The notes: generated by a model from the sequence alone, not told the origin. A stretch of DNA of 64,000 nucleotides from Paenibacillus odorifer (GCF_000758725.1 NZ_CP009428.1:6262001-6326000), one strand, 5' to 3'; positions 17,855-26,955 are shown, numbered from the stretch's first letter. Made by a program: numbers and translations.

Positions 17855-19165
17855 TTATCCTTCCGCTGATTCCTGCTTGGCTTCAGTGGTTTTTTTTCGT
17901 TTAAGTTGGCCGTCCGGAAGGTTCCGGCTGCGTATGCCTGTCTTCATCCCGATGATGCTGTAGATGCTGGAAGGCTTCGCCTCAGCGGTAATCATCCCAT
18001 CCGTCTCCGGCACCAAAATAATACCGAGCTGATGGTGATCCCCATCATAGATCGGGCTTTGAAGGTATTTGCTCTCCCCTTCACGGTTCAGCACCTCCAG
18101 CTTGCAGAACGCTGGATTCATGCGCAGCGCCTCATGTAGCTGCGCCGCATCGGTCAACAGGACCCCGTTGACCTTCAGTAAGATCTCGCCGGGCAGGATG
18201 CCCAGCTCCTGGCCGGGACTGCCCGGCAGCACGGCCAGCACTTTGCGGCCGCGCGGTGGATGCACGAAGATGGGGCTGATGCTGCGCTCTTCCAGAGCGC
18301 TGTACCAGCTTAACCCTTCGTGCAGCACAATGGCTGCGAGCGCCGCGACCAGAGTCAGCGGGCTCCACCAAGCGGCAAGCAGGCTTAAGCCGAGCAGGAC
18401 GATGCTGTAGATCAGCAGTCGTCCTGCAGTGCGGGCCGCCTTGCGCCCGGGCAGCATGCCCTGCGTCATCTCGCTGAAGCCGATGATGACGGGCAAAGAG
18501 ACGATGCCAAGGCTGCCGCCGAGCAGCGAGTGCCATGGCAAATCCGTTCCTGCACCCGAAGGGAGCAGCAGGAACAGCGGCAGCGGCCAGAAGGCCTGTA
18601 GCTGATAGCCGCCAACGACCATGCCGCGCTTTCCCTTCAGGAAGAGCGGCGTTGCAAGCTTGGCCCCTTGTCTGCGGGCCAGCAGTGCCTCCGCCATGTG
18701 CAGCAGCGCAGCTAACACTAGCAAAGCAGGAATATCCATCTCCCTTATGGCGGTGGTAATATTCCCTACCGTTCCACTATCTAAAGCATCTGGAAAGAAA
18801 GAAATTACAAACTGAATGATACCTAACAAGCCTATAGAATACGCAAAGCACAAATACCGCACACGCAGTAGCGACAACACGAGACTAACTACCCAAATAC
18901 AGGCTACAGCGGTACCTGATAACGATATTCCTAGCAGAACGGCTGCTATAGAGACGACCAAACCCATGACTAGACCACTCCATACCGTCCGCCACGTTTC
19001 CTGACCCCAGCTATGTAATTTTACATGTATCAGCTTTCGTTCTAATGCCACCTGCCTACGGTAATATAACGCAATAAATATAATAGCAATGTAGTAATAC
19101 GGCTGGATCAATAAGTGTAAGAACGCAGTGCCCAAGTTTCCTAACAGTTCCTGAATCACATTCAA
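17855..19165 (-). CDS. minJ: MinJ-like polytopic membrane protein with C-terminal PDZ domain
   Basis: About 436 residues if started at TTG 19165. An ATG at 19237 is possible but has no ribosome site, whereas AAAAGGAG precedes 19165 at 13 bases. About eight membrane helices fill the N-terminal 300 residues. A PDZ domain follows near the C-terminus (KVLAVLPGSPGQELGILPGE, then ILLKVNGVLLTDAAQLHEAL). In B. subtilis MinJ, encoded after ftsE-ftsX-ctpB exactly as here, links DivIVA to MinCD and keeps division at midcell. The tail is Lys/Arg-rich. The central part (about 18060-18740) is strikingly GC-rich, up to 73% in one 60-base line. Name given by synteny and domain layout. Confidence 0.72.
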   Translation of the reverse strand: MNVIQELLGNLGTAFLHLLIQPYYYIAIIFIALYYRRQVALERKLIHVKLHSWGQETWRTVWSGLVMGLVVSIAAVLLGISLSGTAVACIWVVSLVLSLLRVRYLCFAYSIGLLGIIQFVISFFPDALDSGTVGNITTAIREMDIPALLVLAALLHMAEALLARRQGAKLATPLFLKGKRGMVVGGYQLQAFWPLPLFLLLPSGAGTDLPWHSLLGGSLGIVSLPVIIGFSEMTQGMLPGRKAARTAGRLLIYSIVLLGLSLLAAWWSPLTLVAALAAIVLHEGLSWYSALEERSISPIFVHPPRGRKVLAVLPGSPGQELGILPGEILLKVNGVLLTDAAQLHEALRMNPAFCKLEVLNREGESKYLQSPIYDGDHHQLGIILVPETDGMITAEAKPSSIYSIIGMKTGIRSRNLPDGQLKRKKTTEAKQESAEG

Positions 19166-19251
19166 ACTGTTCGTCACACTCCTTTTCGTCCGATGACTGA
19201 TTTGTATATATTCTAATTCCTCTACGTCGGTTGGCATTTTCTTATCTAAAA

Positions 19252-19281
19252 GAAAAAAAGAAGGCTGAATTCAGCCTTCTT
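19252..19281 (-). terminator. Rho-independent terminator between ctp protease and minJ-like gene
   Basis: A perfect 22-base palindrome, AGAAGGCTGAATTCAGCCTTCT (positions 259-280 of this kilobase in two halves of 11), overlaps the last codon of the protease gene and is followed by six T on the minus strand. The minJ-like gene begins within 120 bases, so it depends on read-through or its own promoter. Confidence 0.85.
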
Positions 19282-20746
19282 ACTTTTTCGACGCTGCCGC
19301 CTTAATTTCCTTCTGAATCTCAGCAATCCCTTTATTCCGTTGGTTGTCGTGAGCAGGGTCTTGAATGACCTTGATCAGCGCCGCTTCCAGCGCCTCCGCT
19401 GTCTTGGCGTCAATTATGCCTGTGACTTGGAGCTTTGCTGCACTTTGGAACTTCTTCACTGCGTCCTTAGTGCCAGCATCGAAATAGCCATCTTTACGTC
19501 CAGGCTTGTAACCCAAACCGTCCAGCATCGTCTGTGCACTCTTCACATCAGCGTTGTTCATATTATACTGCAGCGCCACGCTTTTGTTAATTGGAGCCAC
19601 CGAGAAGTAATCCGGCTGCGCTACCGCGATATCCGGTTTAATTCCCTTGCCGTGGATCCATGTGCCGTCTGGCGTAAGCCATTTGGCAATGGTAACTTTC
19701 AGCAAGCTGCCGTCTCCAAGCTGTTTGTCAAAGCTCGTCTGCACGGTGCCTTTACCGAAAGAATTGTCACCGATTAGCTTAGCTCCTGCCGACTGCTGCA
19801 AGGCACCCGCCAATATTTCCGAAGCACTTGCGCTACCTTTATTCATCAGCACGACCACGGGATAAGCTTTACTCGATCCTTTTGAGGTGCTAACTTCGCG
19901 TTTTTTGTCTTTGTATTCTATTTGCACTATAGATTTGCCAGCTGGAACAAATTGCTCTGCCATTTCAATAACAATCGGAAGAACACCACCTGGATCATTG
20001 CGGACGTCAATAACAAGTCCCTTCATGCCTTGCTTCTCTAACTTCTCCAGCTCTTCCTTGAATCGTTCTGCGGTATTCAAGGAGAACTGCGTAACCTCGA
20101 TTACGCCCACATTGTCCTTTTCCATGGTAGCGTAGACTGTTTCGAGCTTCACATCATCCCGGGTAAGAACAAATTCCAGCGGCTCTACAGCGCCGGAACG
20201 TTGTATTTTCAAAGTGGCCTTACTGCCCTTAGGACCGCGAATCTTGGCAACAGCTGCATTCAGCTCCATACCTTCCAGCGATTCACCGTTAACGGACAAG
20301 ATAACATCTTTGGCCTGAATCCCAGCTTTCTCAGCAGGTGAGCCCTTGATCGGAGAGACCACGACTACCTTGCCATTATCCGAAGAGACCTCCGCACCGA
20401 TACCTGAAAAGGAACCCTCAATGCTTTCTTCGAATTTCTCAGCTGTTTCTTTACCCATATAGTTGGAATAAGGATCGCCCAGCGCTTCCATCATACCGTT
20501 GACAGCACCGTCTATCAGCTTCTCCCGATCTACTGTCTCGTAGTAATTGCTCTCAATCAGACTGAGAGCAGTTCCAAGCTTCTGGGATTCCTTCTGCTGA
20601 AGGCCAGTAACCTGCAATGCTGAGGCCAGTCCTTCTCCTGCAGCTTGTCCAATAACATGACTATAACCCGTCACGCCCAAGGTCACCAGACTACCGCATA
20701 GCAGGGCGGCGATAATCATAAACGCCGCTGTGCTTTTTTTTAACAT
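19280..20746 (-). CDS. S41 carboxy-terminal processing protease (CtpA/CtpB-like)
   Basis: 488 residues from ATG 20746, preceded by GGTGGGAAC. A signal anchor (about 8-28) is followed by the S41 N-terminal helices, a PDZ domain (about 95-185; FSGIGAEV, GSPAEKAGI) and the serine-lysine protease core. The catalytic Ser is in NKGSASASEILAGAL and the Lys in SFGKGTVQT. A PG_binding_1 domain (about 395-455; DVKSAQTMLDGLGY) can bind the cell wall. B. subtilis CtpB, in the same position after ftsX, processes SpoIVFA during sporulation, so a similar signalling or wall role is likely. The N-terminal 31 codons of the longer frame lack a ribosome site and were dropped. Confidence 0.9.
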   Translation of the reverse strand: MLKKSTAAFMIIAALLCGSLVTLGVTGYSHVIGQAAGEGLASALQVTGLQQKESQKLGTALSLIESNYYETVDREKLIDGAVNGMMEALGDPYSNYMGKETAEKFEESIEGSFSGIGAEVSSDNGKVVVVSPIKGSPAEKAGIQAKDVILSVNGESLEGMELNAAVAKIRGPKGSKATLKIQRSGAVEPLEFVLTRDDVKLETVYATMEKDNVGVIEVTQFSLNTAERFKEELEKLEKQGMKGLVIDVRNDPGGVLPIVIEMAEQFVPAGKSIVQIEYKDKKREVSTSKGSSKAYPVVVLMNKGSASASEILAGALQQSAGAKLIGDNSFGKGTVQTSFDKQLGDGSLLKVTIAKWLTPDGTWIHGKGIKPDIAVAQPDYFSVAPINKSVALQYNMNNADVKSAQTMLDGLGYKPGRKDGYFDAGTKDAVKKFQSAAKLQVTGIIDAKTAEALEAALIKVIQDPAHDNQRNKGIAEIQKEIKAAASKK

Positions 20747-20870
20747 GATGTTCCCACCGTCCCTTCTTGTCCATCTCGCAAACAACTCCATAAGTCCGTC
20801 CTGAAAGGTACGGTATCTCTTCCAGTATATGCCGTACACTCAAATAATATGAGTTATAAGTTCTTAAAAA

Positions 20871-22169
20871 TTAGAGATAAGGCATCGGATTTACTGTCTT
20901 GCCGTCGATCCGAACTTCAAAATGGAGATGGGGGCCCGTCGAATTACCTGTAGAACCGGATTCAGCAATCACATCCCCACGATTGACTCTATCCCCAGGG
21001 CTAACCTTGATACCACCTTTACGGATATGTCCGTAGAGGGTCCAAACTCCGCCGCCATGATCAACAATTACACAATATCCATAGCCGCTATACCATTCAG
21101 CTACGATTACCGTTCCGGAATCAGCCGCATGAATATTGGTTCCTTGTGGAACTGCAAAGTCTACCCCGGTGTGTACTTTCCCCTTCTCACCCGTAATTGG
21201 GTGTGTCCGTGGTCCGTAGGAGGAAGAGATTCTTGCCGAACCTACAGGCAGCAGGAAGGGGCCATCTCCACCAGCATACGCGGTTGAGGAGTTGGAGCTT
21301 GAACTGCTGCTTGCCTTGCTAGCTGCAGCTTTCTTGGCCGCTGCTGCTGCCCGGCGTGCTGCTTCTGCTTTGGCGGCTGCTGCTTTGCGAGCCGCTTCCT
21401 CAGCTTTAATCTTATCCTTTTGGGTTTCCAAAGCAGAACGTTCGCTCGCCAGCTTAACCAGCTTCTCGTTCTGCTCTTCACTTAGATCATCGCTTTCTTG
21501 AATCTGCTTATCATAAAATGCGATAAGCTCCTGCTTCTCCGCTTCCTTCTCTTTCAGCAGGCTTCTCTGATTTTCCAAGGAGGTGTATAACTGCTTGGCT
21601 TGAGCATATTGCCCCTCAAGCTCCTGCTTCTTCTCTACAACTGTCTGCTTGTCCAGCTTGTGTTGGACTAACAGCTCCTGATCCTGATCCACAATCATCT
21701 TAAGCGAATCGGTGCGGCCCAGAAAATCAGAGAAGCTTGTCGATGAGAGCAAAACATCTAGGTAAGACACCGCTCCATCCGTGTACATCAACCGGACACG
21801 GGATCCTAAGAGTTCTTCTCTTGAGGCCACTCGTGCCTCTGCTTCATCCAATTCCGTTGCTGTAACGTTAAGGGATTCTTCTGTATCGGAAATTTTGTTA
21901 GAGATTTCGGTCATTTTACCTTTAACTTGATCCACTTGCTGCAATACATATTGTAAATTAATATTTGTCTTATTCTTATAGTGCTGCGCTTCCTGCGTTT
22001 GGGACTCCGCTTTCTCTTGCTGCGCCTTAGCTTCCTGCACCTCTTGTTGCAGCTGCTTTAATTGCTTATCGATCTCGGCAACACTTGTTTTTTTGGCATA
22101 TCCATCAGAGGGTTGGAATATAGTGACAGCTAGTAACATTACGGCTAGTCCGGCGGCAATCTTCTTCAA
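20871..22169 (-). CDS. EnvC-like murein hydrolase activator / M23 peptidase
   Basis: About 432 residues starting at TTG 22169, six bases after GGGGAG; a GTG at 22190 is the alternative. A signal peptide (about 1-25) is followed by a long coiled coil (about 28-250), an Ala/Lys/Ser-rich linker, and a LytM/M23 domain (about 300-432) with HTGVDFAVP and HLHFEVR, containing zinc ligands. In Bacillus and Gram-negative bacteria FtsEX controls such coiled-coil hydrolases or activators (CwlO, EnvC). The gene directly follows ftsX here, so it is the likely FtsEX-controlled peptidoglycan enzyme. Because the HxxxD and HxH motifs look intact, it may be an active DD-endopeptidase and not only an activator. 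Confidence 0.88.
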   Translation of the reverse strand: MKKIAAGLAVMLLAVTIFQPSDGYAKKTSVAEIDKQLKQLQQEVQEAKAQQEKAESQTQEAQHYKNKTNINLQYVLQQVDQVKGKMTEISNKISDTEESLNVTATELDEAEARVASREELLGSRVRLMYTDGAVSYLDVLLSSTSFSDFLGRTDSLKMIVDQDQELLVQHKLDKQTVVEKKQELEGQYAQAKQLYTSLENQRSLLKEKEAEKQELIAFYDKQIQESDDLSEEQNEKLVKLASERSALETQKDKIKAEEAARKAAAAKAEAARRAAAAAKKAAASKASSSSSSNSSTAYAGGDGPFLLPVGSARISSSYGPRTHPITGEKGKVHTGVDFAVPQGTNIHAADSGTVIVAEWYSGYGYCVIVDHGGGVWTLYGHIRKGGIKVSPGDRVNRGDVIAESGSTGNSTGPHLHFEVRIDGKTVNPMPYL

Positions 22170-22197
22170 CTCGCACTCCCCATCCTTCACTCTTAAA

Positions 22198-23112
22198 TTA
22201 AACTTTCAAAAACTTACGAATAGAAACCGTACTTCCCCAGACGCCGATTAGCACGCCTAGTCCAACTAACAGACCTACGAGCAGCAGCCAAATATCACTG
22301 AAAGGGATCAACTGCAATCCGAGCATAGGATCTCCCTGTACCGAAGATTCCAAACCGTTGTAGCCGGCATATAAAACGCCCGAAGTAATCAATGATCCAA
22401 TGAGTCCAATTAATGCCCCTTCTATAAAGAAAGGCCAACGAATAAAATAATTTGTCGCGCCTACCAGCTTCATAATCCCAATCTCTTTACGCCGGGCAAG
22501 AATCGTCACCCGAATAGTATTGGAGATGAGGAACATAGACATAAGTGCCAGCCCCGCTACAAAAATAAAGCCAATGTTACGTACGGCACGCGTGATTTTA
22601 AACAATGTTTCTATCGAGCCTTTGCCATATTTCACTTTGTAGATAGGCTGCTCGGTATGTGTCTTGTTAAGGGCTTGAATCTTCTCAGCCACAAAAGCAA
22701 CGGTTGTAGGTTCAATAACCTCTACCTGAAGGGTATCTGGAAGCGGGTTATTATCTTCATCGAACCCTTCCAGAAGCTCTGCTGCCTCCTCGCCCATATC
22801 CGCGCGGAGATCTTTAAGTCCCTGTTCCTTGGAGATGAACGTAATCTTGCTGACCTCCGGCATATTGCCAATTTCAGTCTGCAGGGTCTCGCGCATCTTC
22901 TGATCTGTATTCAAAGCTAGATGCACTTTGATCTGTACCTGACTGTCTGCCTCATCAGCTACAGAATTTACGTTGAGGACAAGAAGAATAAATACACCTA
23001 GAACAAAAAGAGAAACAACAATCGAAGTGATTGAGGCGATCGACATCCAGCCATTACGGAATACGCTTTTAAAGCCTTCCCGCACATGTCGCAAGAAGGT
23101 TTTAAAACTCAT
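22198..23112 (-). CDS. ftsX: FtsX, permease-like cell division protein
   Basis: 304 residues from ATG 23112, nine bases after GAGGGG and overlapping the end of ftsE by 11 bases. The first membrane helix is at about 25-48. An extracytoplasmic domain (50-165) follows, with the ECD pattern SKEQGLKDLRADMG and DNPLPDTLQV-like segments, then three helices (175-300). The motif RRKEIGIMKLVGAT is typical of FtsX. With FtsE it forms an ABC-type complex that passes ATPase-driven changes to wall hydrolases at the septum or sidewall. The frame is open further upstream to 23166, but that part lies inside ftsE. Confidence 0.95.
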   Translation of the reverse strand: MSFKTFLRHVREGFKSVFRNGWMSIASITSIVVSLFVLGVFILLVLNVNSVADEADSQVQIKVHLALNTDQKMRETLQTEIGNMPEVSKITFISKEQGLKDLRADMGEEAAELLEGFDEDNNPLPDTLQVEVIEPTTVAFVAEKIQALNKTHTEQPIYKVKYGKGSIETLFKITRAVRNIGFIFVAGLALMSMFLISNTIRVTILARRKEIGIMKLVGATNYFIRWPFFIEGALIGLIGSLITSGVLYAGYNGLESSVQGDPMLGLQLIPFSDIWLLLVGLLVGLGVLIGVWGSTVSIRKFLKV

Positions 23113-23803
23113 AACCATATTCCCCTCTCGCTTGGTCTCTGACAATGTTTCCATTCTCAATCGCAAGCACCCGTTTGCGCATTTTGTTCACAATATCTCT
23201 GTTATGGGTAGCCATTACAATCGTTGTTCCACGAAAATTAATCTCGTCAAGCAGCTGCATAATGCCCCATGAAGTCTCGGGGTCTAAGTTACCTGTAGGC
23301 TCGTCCGCAATAATAACAGAAGGATTGTTGACGATAGCCCGTGCAATAGCGATCCGTTGCTGCTCACCACCAGAAAGCTGTGAGGGCTCACGATTCGCTT
23401 TACTTCTCAGCCCAACCAAATCAAGAACCTCATTCACACGTTTCTTGATGACTTTTTTCGGCGCTTCAATAACTTCCATAGCAAAAGCTACATTCTCGTA
23501 TGCCGTCATTCTGGGCAAAAGCCGAAAATCTTGAAATACAACGCCGATATTACGGCGGACATAAGGGATTTTGCGTGGTTTTAGCTTTCCTATATTGAAA
23601 CCTCCCACCGAAATCTGTCCTTTGGTAGGCACTTCTTCTCTATAAATCAATTTCATAAAAGTAGATTTACCCGCGCCGGAAGGGCCGACAACGTACACGA
23701 ATTCATTGCGGTCGATTTTCACTGAAACTCCTTGCAGTGCGTGAGTTCCGTTAGGGTACGTTTTCCATACATCTTGCATTTCAATCATTTTCTCACTTCC
23801 CAA
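23102..23803 (-). CDS. ftsE: FtsE, cell division ATP-binding protein
   Basis: 233 residues. MIEMQDVWKTYPNGTHALQGV is near the start (Met5 could also initiate). Walker A is GPSGAGKSTF, the signature is LSGGEQQRIAIARA, Walker B is VIIADEPTGNLDPE, and the H-loop is MATHNRDIV. These are strongly conserved in FtsE. It is the first gene of the ftsE-ftsX-envC-ctp block. In B. subtilis the order is ftsE-ftsX-ctpB-minJ, so the M23 gene between ftsX and ctp is an addition relative to that order. Confidence 0.95.
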   Translation of the reverse strand: MGSEKMIEMQDVWKTYPNGTHALQGVSVKIDRNEFVYVVGPSGAGKSTFMKLIYREEVPTKGQISVGGFNIGKLKPRKIPYVRRNIGVVFQDFRLLPRMTAYENVAFAMEVIEAPKKVIKKRVNEVLDLVGLRSKANREPSQLSGGEQQRIAIARAIVNNPSVIIADEPTGNLDPETSWGIMQLLDEINFRGTTIVMATHNRDIVNKMRKRVLAIENGNIVRDQARGEYGYEF

Positions 23804-23965
23804 TTATGACATTTTCCACTTGTGCGAATCGACATTGTCCACCTCAAGTTTCCATAAACTTCAATATTTCCGCAATGTATCTATTGTAACAAATCTGTAA
23901 CTGATTGAGTACCCCGTAACTGCACGACTATTCGAAAGTTTTGTAGTGACTGGACATATACATAT

Positions 23966-23991
23966 AAAAAAGCACCTAGCGGTGCCTGTTA
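23966..23991 (-). terminator. Minus-strand terminator hairpin upstream of ftsE with no gene before it
   Basis: GCACC/GGTGC-type stem (AGGCACC, CTA loop region, GGTGCTT) followed by six T on the minus strand. It lies in the 327-base gap between the divergent ftsE and vanW-family genes, so no minus-strand gene precedes it. It implies either a small RNA or an attenuated ftsE leader. Apart from this hairpin I see no further gene in 23804-24130. A GATAAT box near 24045 on the minus strand is a weak promoter candidate. Confidence 0.55.
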
Positions 23992-24130
23992 TCAGATGTC
24001 GTAACTCCCTTTATTAGAGACTACTTATTTCTTACTAATTTATTATCGGTATCCCACGAAGTGTTCTTTAAGTTCTGTTACAGGGCCGCGCCTGCTTAGC
24101 GCAATCCAAATCCCCAAAAGGAGATTAATC

Positions 24131-25558
24131 ATGAAAAAAATCCATGCTGCCCTCATAGTGGTTATCGCACTCGTCCTTATCGGCTCCTGGATTTACGGAG
24201 GGCTTCATCTATATGGCAGCAAAACTACGCTTCCAAAGGGTACAACCCTTGCCGGCTGGCAGGTCGGAGGCATGACCCTCACCGAGGTCCGCTCCCAGCT
24301 GGATCAGCGGCTGCGTGCCCTCGAATCCGTCCCTCTAGTGCTAAAAGTGGAGGGCAATGCAGATTTACCCCTAACTCTTAGTAAGACTGGGTTGAGTTAT
24401 GAAGCCGCTGCTTTTCAGCAGGGCTTAAAAGAGCTTGCCGAAGGAACACTTTGGGAGCGGGTAAAGGCACGCTATAACTTCCCTCAGCTGTGGAAGCTTG
24501 AAACGCATCTGGAAATCGCACAATTCCAGAAAATTCTAAGTCCCACTTGGGAGAAGGAGTCCTTTGGTGAACCAGTGGACGCTACGCGGCGAATTACAGG
24601 CGATGACCGAATCGTATATACTTCTGAGAAAACTTCCCTGGAGGTCGATTGGACAGCTCTGGAGACTTCCTTAGGAGCAGCTGCCCCCACCAGCTTCAAT
24701 CATCTGAATACCCTCTTGGAGAAGGGAATCACGATGGAAGTCCCTTTGTTAATCCTGCAGCCTGACATAACATTAAAGAAATTAAAGGAACAAGGTATCG
24801 AGCGAAAAGTAATGCAATTCAGCACCTCTCTAGGTGCAAGTGGACCTGGACGAAGCTACAACGTAGAAGCTGCTGCCAAAGCTGTGGATGGAACCATTCT
24901 CCCGCCTGGAGCCGTCTTTGATTATGGAAAAGCTATAGAAAAAGCAAAGGTGAATTACGGCTTCCGTGAAGCGCCGGTGATTGTGAACGGCAAGCTGCAA
25001 GCAGGTGTTGGTGGAGGGATCTGCCAAGTGTCGAGCACTCTTTACAATGCCGCACTGCGTATAGGGCTAGAAATTGTGGAACGCCGTAATCATTCCTTGC
25101 CCGTCAACTACTTGCCCAAAGGTCAGGACGCAACATTCGCTGAAGGTTATATCAACTTTCGTTTTCGCAATACGACTGGCAAATATCTCATAATTAAAGC
25201 AGCTGTGCAGGGTAAATCACTGACCATAAAGCTGTTCGGCACGTTTCCGCAAAATGTCACTTACAAAGTTCATTCAAAAACAGTAGAGGTGCTCCCTCCA
25301 GTCGATAAATACGTAAACGATTCTTCACTGCCTCGTGGCAGCTCACGCGTTATTCAAAATGGGAAAACCGGATATATTGTAGAAACCTACATTACAAAGT
25401 ATGTTGACGGTAAATCCACTGAGGTGAATAAACTGTCCCGCGACGTATATTACGCACAAAAACGATTAATCGCCATTAATCGTGGAGGCGTGAGCAAATC
25501 CATAATCCCCGATGTCCCCCGAAAGCAGCTGGTGGAGGACGGGGTCCGCAGTGAATAG
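24131..25558 (+). CDS. VanW-family secreted protein (YoaR-like)
   Basis: 475 residues with AAAGGAG seven bases before ATG. One N-terminal membrane helix (about 5-27) is followed by a PG_binding_4-like domain (about 40-230). The VanW domain (about 245-375) has PPGAVFDYGKAIEKAKVNYG and the Cys-containing GVGGGICQVSSTLYNAAL. A C-terminal G5-like/beta segment has PRGSSRVIQNGKTGYIVETY. VanW is named for the vanB glycopeptide-resistance cluster but its biochemical role is unknown; relatives in Firmicutes are wall-associated. It has its own terminator. The position next to ftsEX and the IseA-like gene suggests work at the cell wall. Confidence 0.85.
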   Translation: MKKIHAALIVVIALVLIGSWIYGGLHLYGSKTTLPKGTTLAGWQVGGMTLTEVRSQLDQRLRALESVPLVLKVEGNADLPLTLSKTGLSYEAAAFQQGLKELAEGTLWERVKARYNFPQLWKLETHLEIAQFQKILSPTWEKESFGEPVDATRRITGDDRIVYTSEKTSLEVDWTALETSLGAAAPTSFNHLNTLLEKGITMEVPLLILQPDITLKKLKEQGIERKVMQFSTSLGASGPGRSYNVEAAAKAVDGTILPPGAVFDYGKAIEKAKVNYGFREAPVIVNGKLQAGVGGGICQVSSTLYNAALRIGLEIVERRNHSLPVNYLPKGQDATFAEGYINFRFRNTTGKYLIIKAAVQGKSLTIKLFGTFPQNVTYKVHSKTVEVLPPVDKYVNDSSLPRGSSRVIQNGKTGYIVETYITKYVDGKSTEVNKLSRDVYYAQKRLIAINRGGVSKSIIPDVPRKQLVEDGVRSE

Positions 25559-25568
25559 CTAACAACAA

Positions 25569-25609
25569 ATAACCGGTCAGAGCCCCTAAGGTCTGACCGG
25601 TTATTTTTG
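25569..25609 (+). terminator. Rho-independent terminator of the VanW-family gene
   Basis: A perfect 13-base stem, ATAACCGGTCAGA with TCTGACCGGTTAT, is followed by TTTTTG eleven bases after the stop codon. Confidence 0.9.
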
Positions 25610-25711
25610 CCAGCAATCTATTTTACCTGTAGCTTACGTTACCCGGCTTTGAAATTTACGATTCAGGGGTACATTAGAAGTAGACCCATAATCAGAAAGG
25701 ATGAACATCCT

Positions 25712-26119
25712 ATGACAACAGCTCTTGTAAATGATCTTACTGGTATTGTCCGCAGTGCTCCCGCTATTTTTGCCTCACGCACTTGCAGAGAAGCTCTTCG
25801 CGTCATGTTTCAGCATCCAGAATCCAAATGTATCGTCGTCTGCAATGCTATGAATGAACCCCTCGGATTGTTGATGAGCGAACGTTTCTTTTTAAAAGCT
25901 ACAGGAAGATCCGGAGTAGATCTGTTCTACAGAGAACCTGCCATGAAGCTTATGAACAAAACCCCGCTCATTCTTGACATTTCCACTCCACTCGATACGG
26001 TATTGAGCCTCGCTATGAACCGCCCAGACCCTATGAAAAATGATTGTGTCATTATCACTCGCAAAGGTAAATTCGTTGGTGTTGCATATACCTCTGACCT
26101 TATCCGCGCCCAAGCGTAG
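25712..26119 (+). CDS. CBS-domain protein
   Basis: 135 residues from ATG 25712, preceded by AGAAAGGATG. Two CBS-like motifs can be followed: one around ASRTCREALRVMFQHPESKCIVVCNAMNEPLG and one ending DCVIITRKGKFVGVAYTSDL. In other proteins such pairs bind adenosine nucleotides. There is no attached enzyme or transporter domain. It is similar in size to stand-alone Bacillus/Paenibacillus CBS proteins of unknown partner. A longer frame starts at 25607 but runs into the upstream terminator region and has no ribosome site. Confidence 0.7.
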   Translation: MTTALVNDLTGIVRSAPAIFASRTCREALRVMFQHPESKCIVVCNAMNEPLGLLMSERFFLKATGRSGVDLFYREPAMKLMNKTPLILDISTPLDTVLSLAMNRPDPMKNDCVIITRKGKFVGVAYTSDLIRAQA

Positions 26120-26156
26120 AACCTCTTTGCTCTTCCTCTTCTACCCTAACCCTTCC

Positions 26157-26759
26157 TCAAAAAAGAATATCCGGTGACGTATCAATTCTCCAGTATCCAT
26201 TCACCTTTTTCAGCTTCACATACACCGACTCACTGCCTTCCTGCCCGCTCGAATAAGGAACTGTTAAGTCAAATTCAGCGGTTGTTGCAGTTTTGGAGAG
26301 CATTCGGGCGGTGGCTTTTTCAAACATTAATGAGTTTCCAAGATCCGCATTCACCTGTGACATTCTACCTTCATGCTCCAAAAATTGAGTCTGCACATAA
26401 TAAGCTGCTGCATTATGCGTGTAGGCTTTTTTTATGTAATTCATCAGCTTCGCCTTTGTCCCAATATCATTGGAAAGGTAACGGTACTCTTGCGCTTTAT
26501 ACATGAAGGTTTCCATCGGGAAAAAGTTGCCCCCACGGCTAGTATAGAAATAGATTGCTCTGGCATGTACAACAAGCGGTACCACACTTTTTACCGTCAA
26601 ATTGTTTATAGTAGCTGGGCCTTCTTTTCCTGTGCCAATCACAGCCACATTTTTTATTGCCGAGCTTCCCACTGATGATGAAGCTGCCATAACTCCGCTA
26701 CCTGCTGATAAAAGGCCTAAGGATAGGGCCAACGAACCAAGCATCCATTTTTTGTTCAT
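26157..26759 (-). CDS. Secreted protein resembling IseA (DL-endopeptidase inhibitor family)
   Basis: 200 residues from ATG 26759, with GGAGGAA before it. The signal peptide (1-25) ends GVMAAS. The mature part contains FMYKAQEYRYLSND, then GTKAKLMNYIKKAYTHNAAA, followed by beta strands and ending in YWRIDTSP. This helix-then-strand order with 'YRYLsnDi-tKakl' resembles B. subtilis IseA/YoeB, which binds and inhibits D,L-endopeptidases that separate cells. The match is from memory and moderate. An anonymous secreted protein is the alternative. The nearby wall genes (VanW-family, EnvC-like, FtsEX) fit a wall role. Confidence 0.5.
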   Translation of the reverse strand: MNKKWMLGSLALSLGLLSAGSGVMAASSSVGSSAIKNVAVIGTGKEGPATINNLTVKSVVPLVVHARAIYFYTSRGGNFFPMETFMYKAQEYRYLSNDIGTKAKLMNYIKKAYTHNAAAYYVQTQFLEHEGRMSQVNADLGNSLMFEKATARMLSKTATTAEFDLTVPYSSGQEGSESVYVKLKKVNGYWRIDTSPDILF

Positions 26760-26884
26760 CTGAAGTTCCTCCTCTTTCATCTGAAAAATACAGGCGATCG
26801 CCACTGTTTCAGCTTATGCACCCCGCAAGCTAAAATACCCAATAAACAGAGGAATGAAAACGTATTACAACTCTTTTGAAAATA

Positions 26885-26926
26885 TAAAAAAACTCCACCC
26901 TCCTGATTCACAGGAAAAGCGGAGTA
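26885..26926 (-). terminator. Rho-independent terminator of the pilus operon (after pilO)
   Basis: On the minus strand ACTCC/GGAGT with an inner CCTG/CAGG closes a stem that is followed by seven T. It lies about 30 bases after the pilO stop. Confidence 0.75.
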
Positions 26927-26955
26927 ATATAGTTAAATAAAGTAGTACAAGAACC

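Noticed and set aside
18132..18536. 134-codon Arg/Ala/Pro-rich frame overlapping the minJ-like gene
   Set aside because: Explained by the high G+C of that segment, which removes stop codons in other frames.
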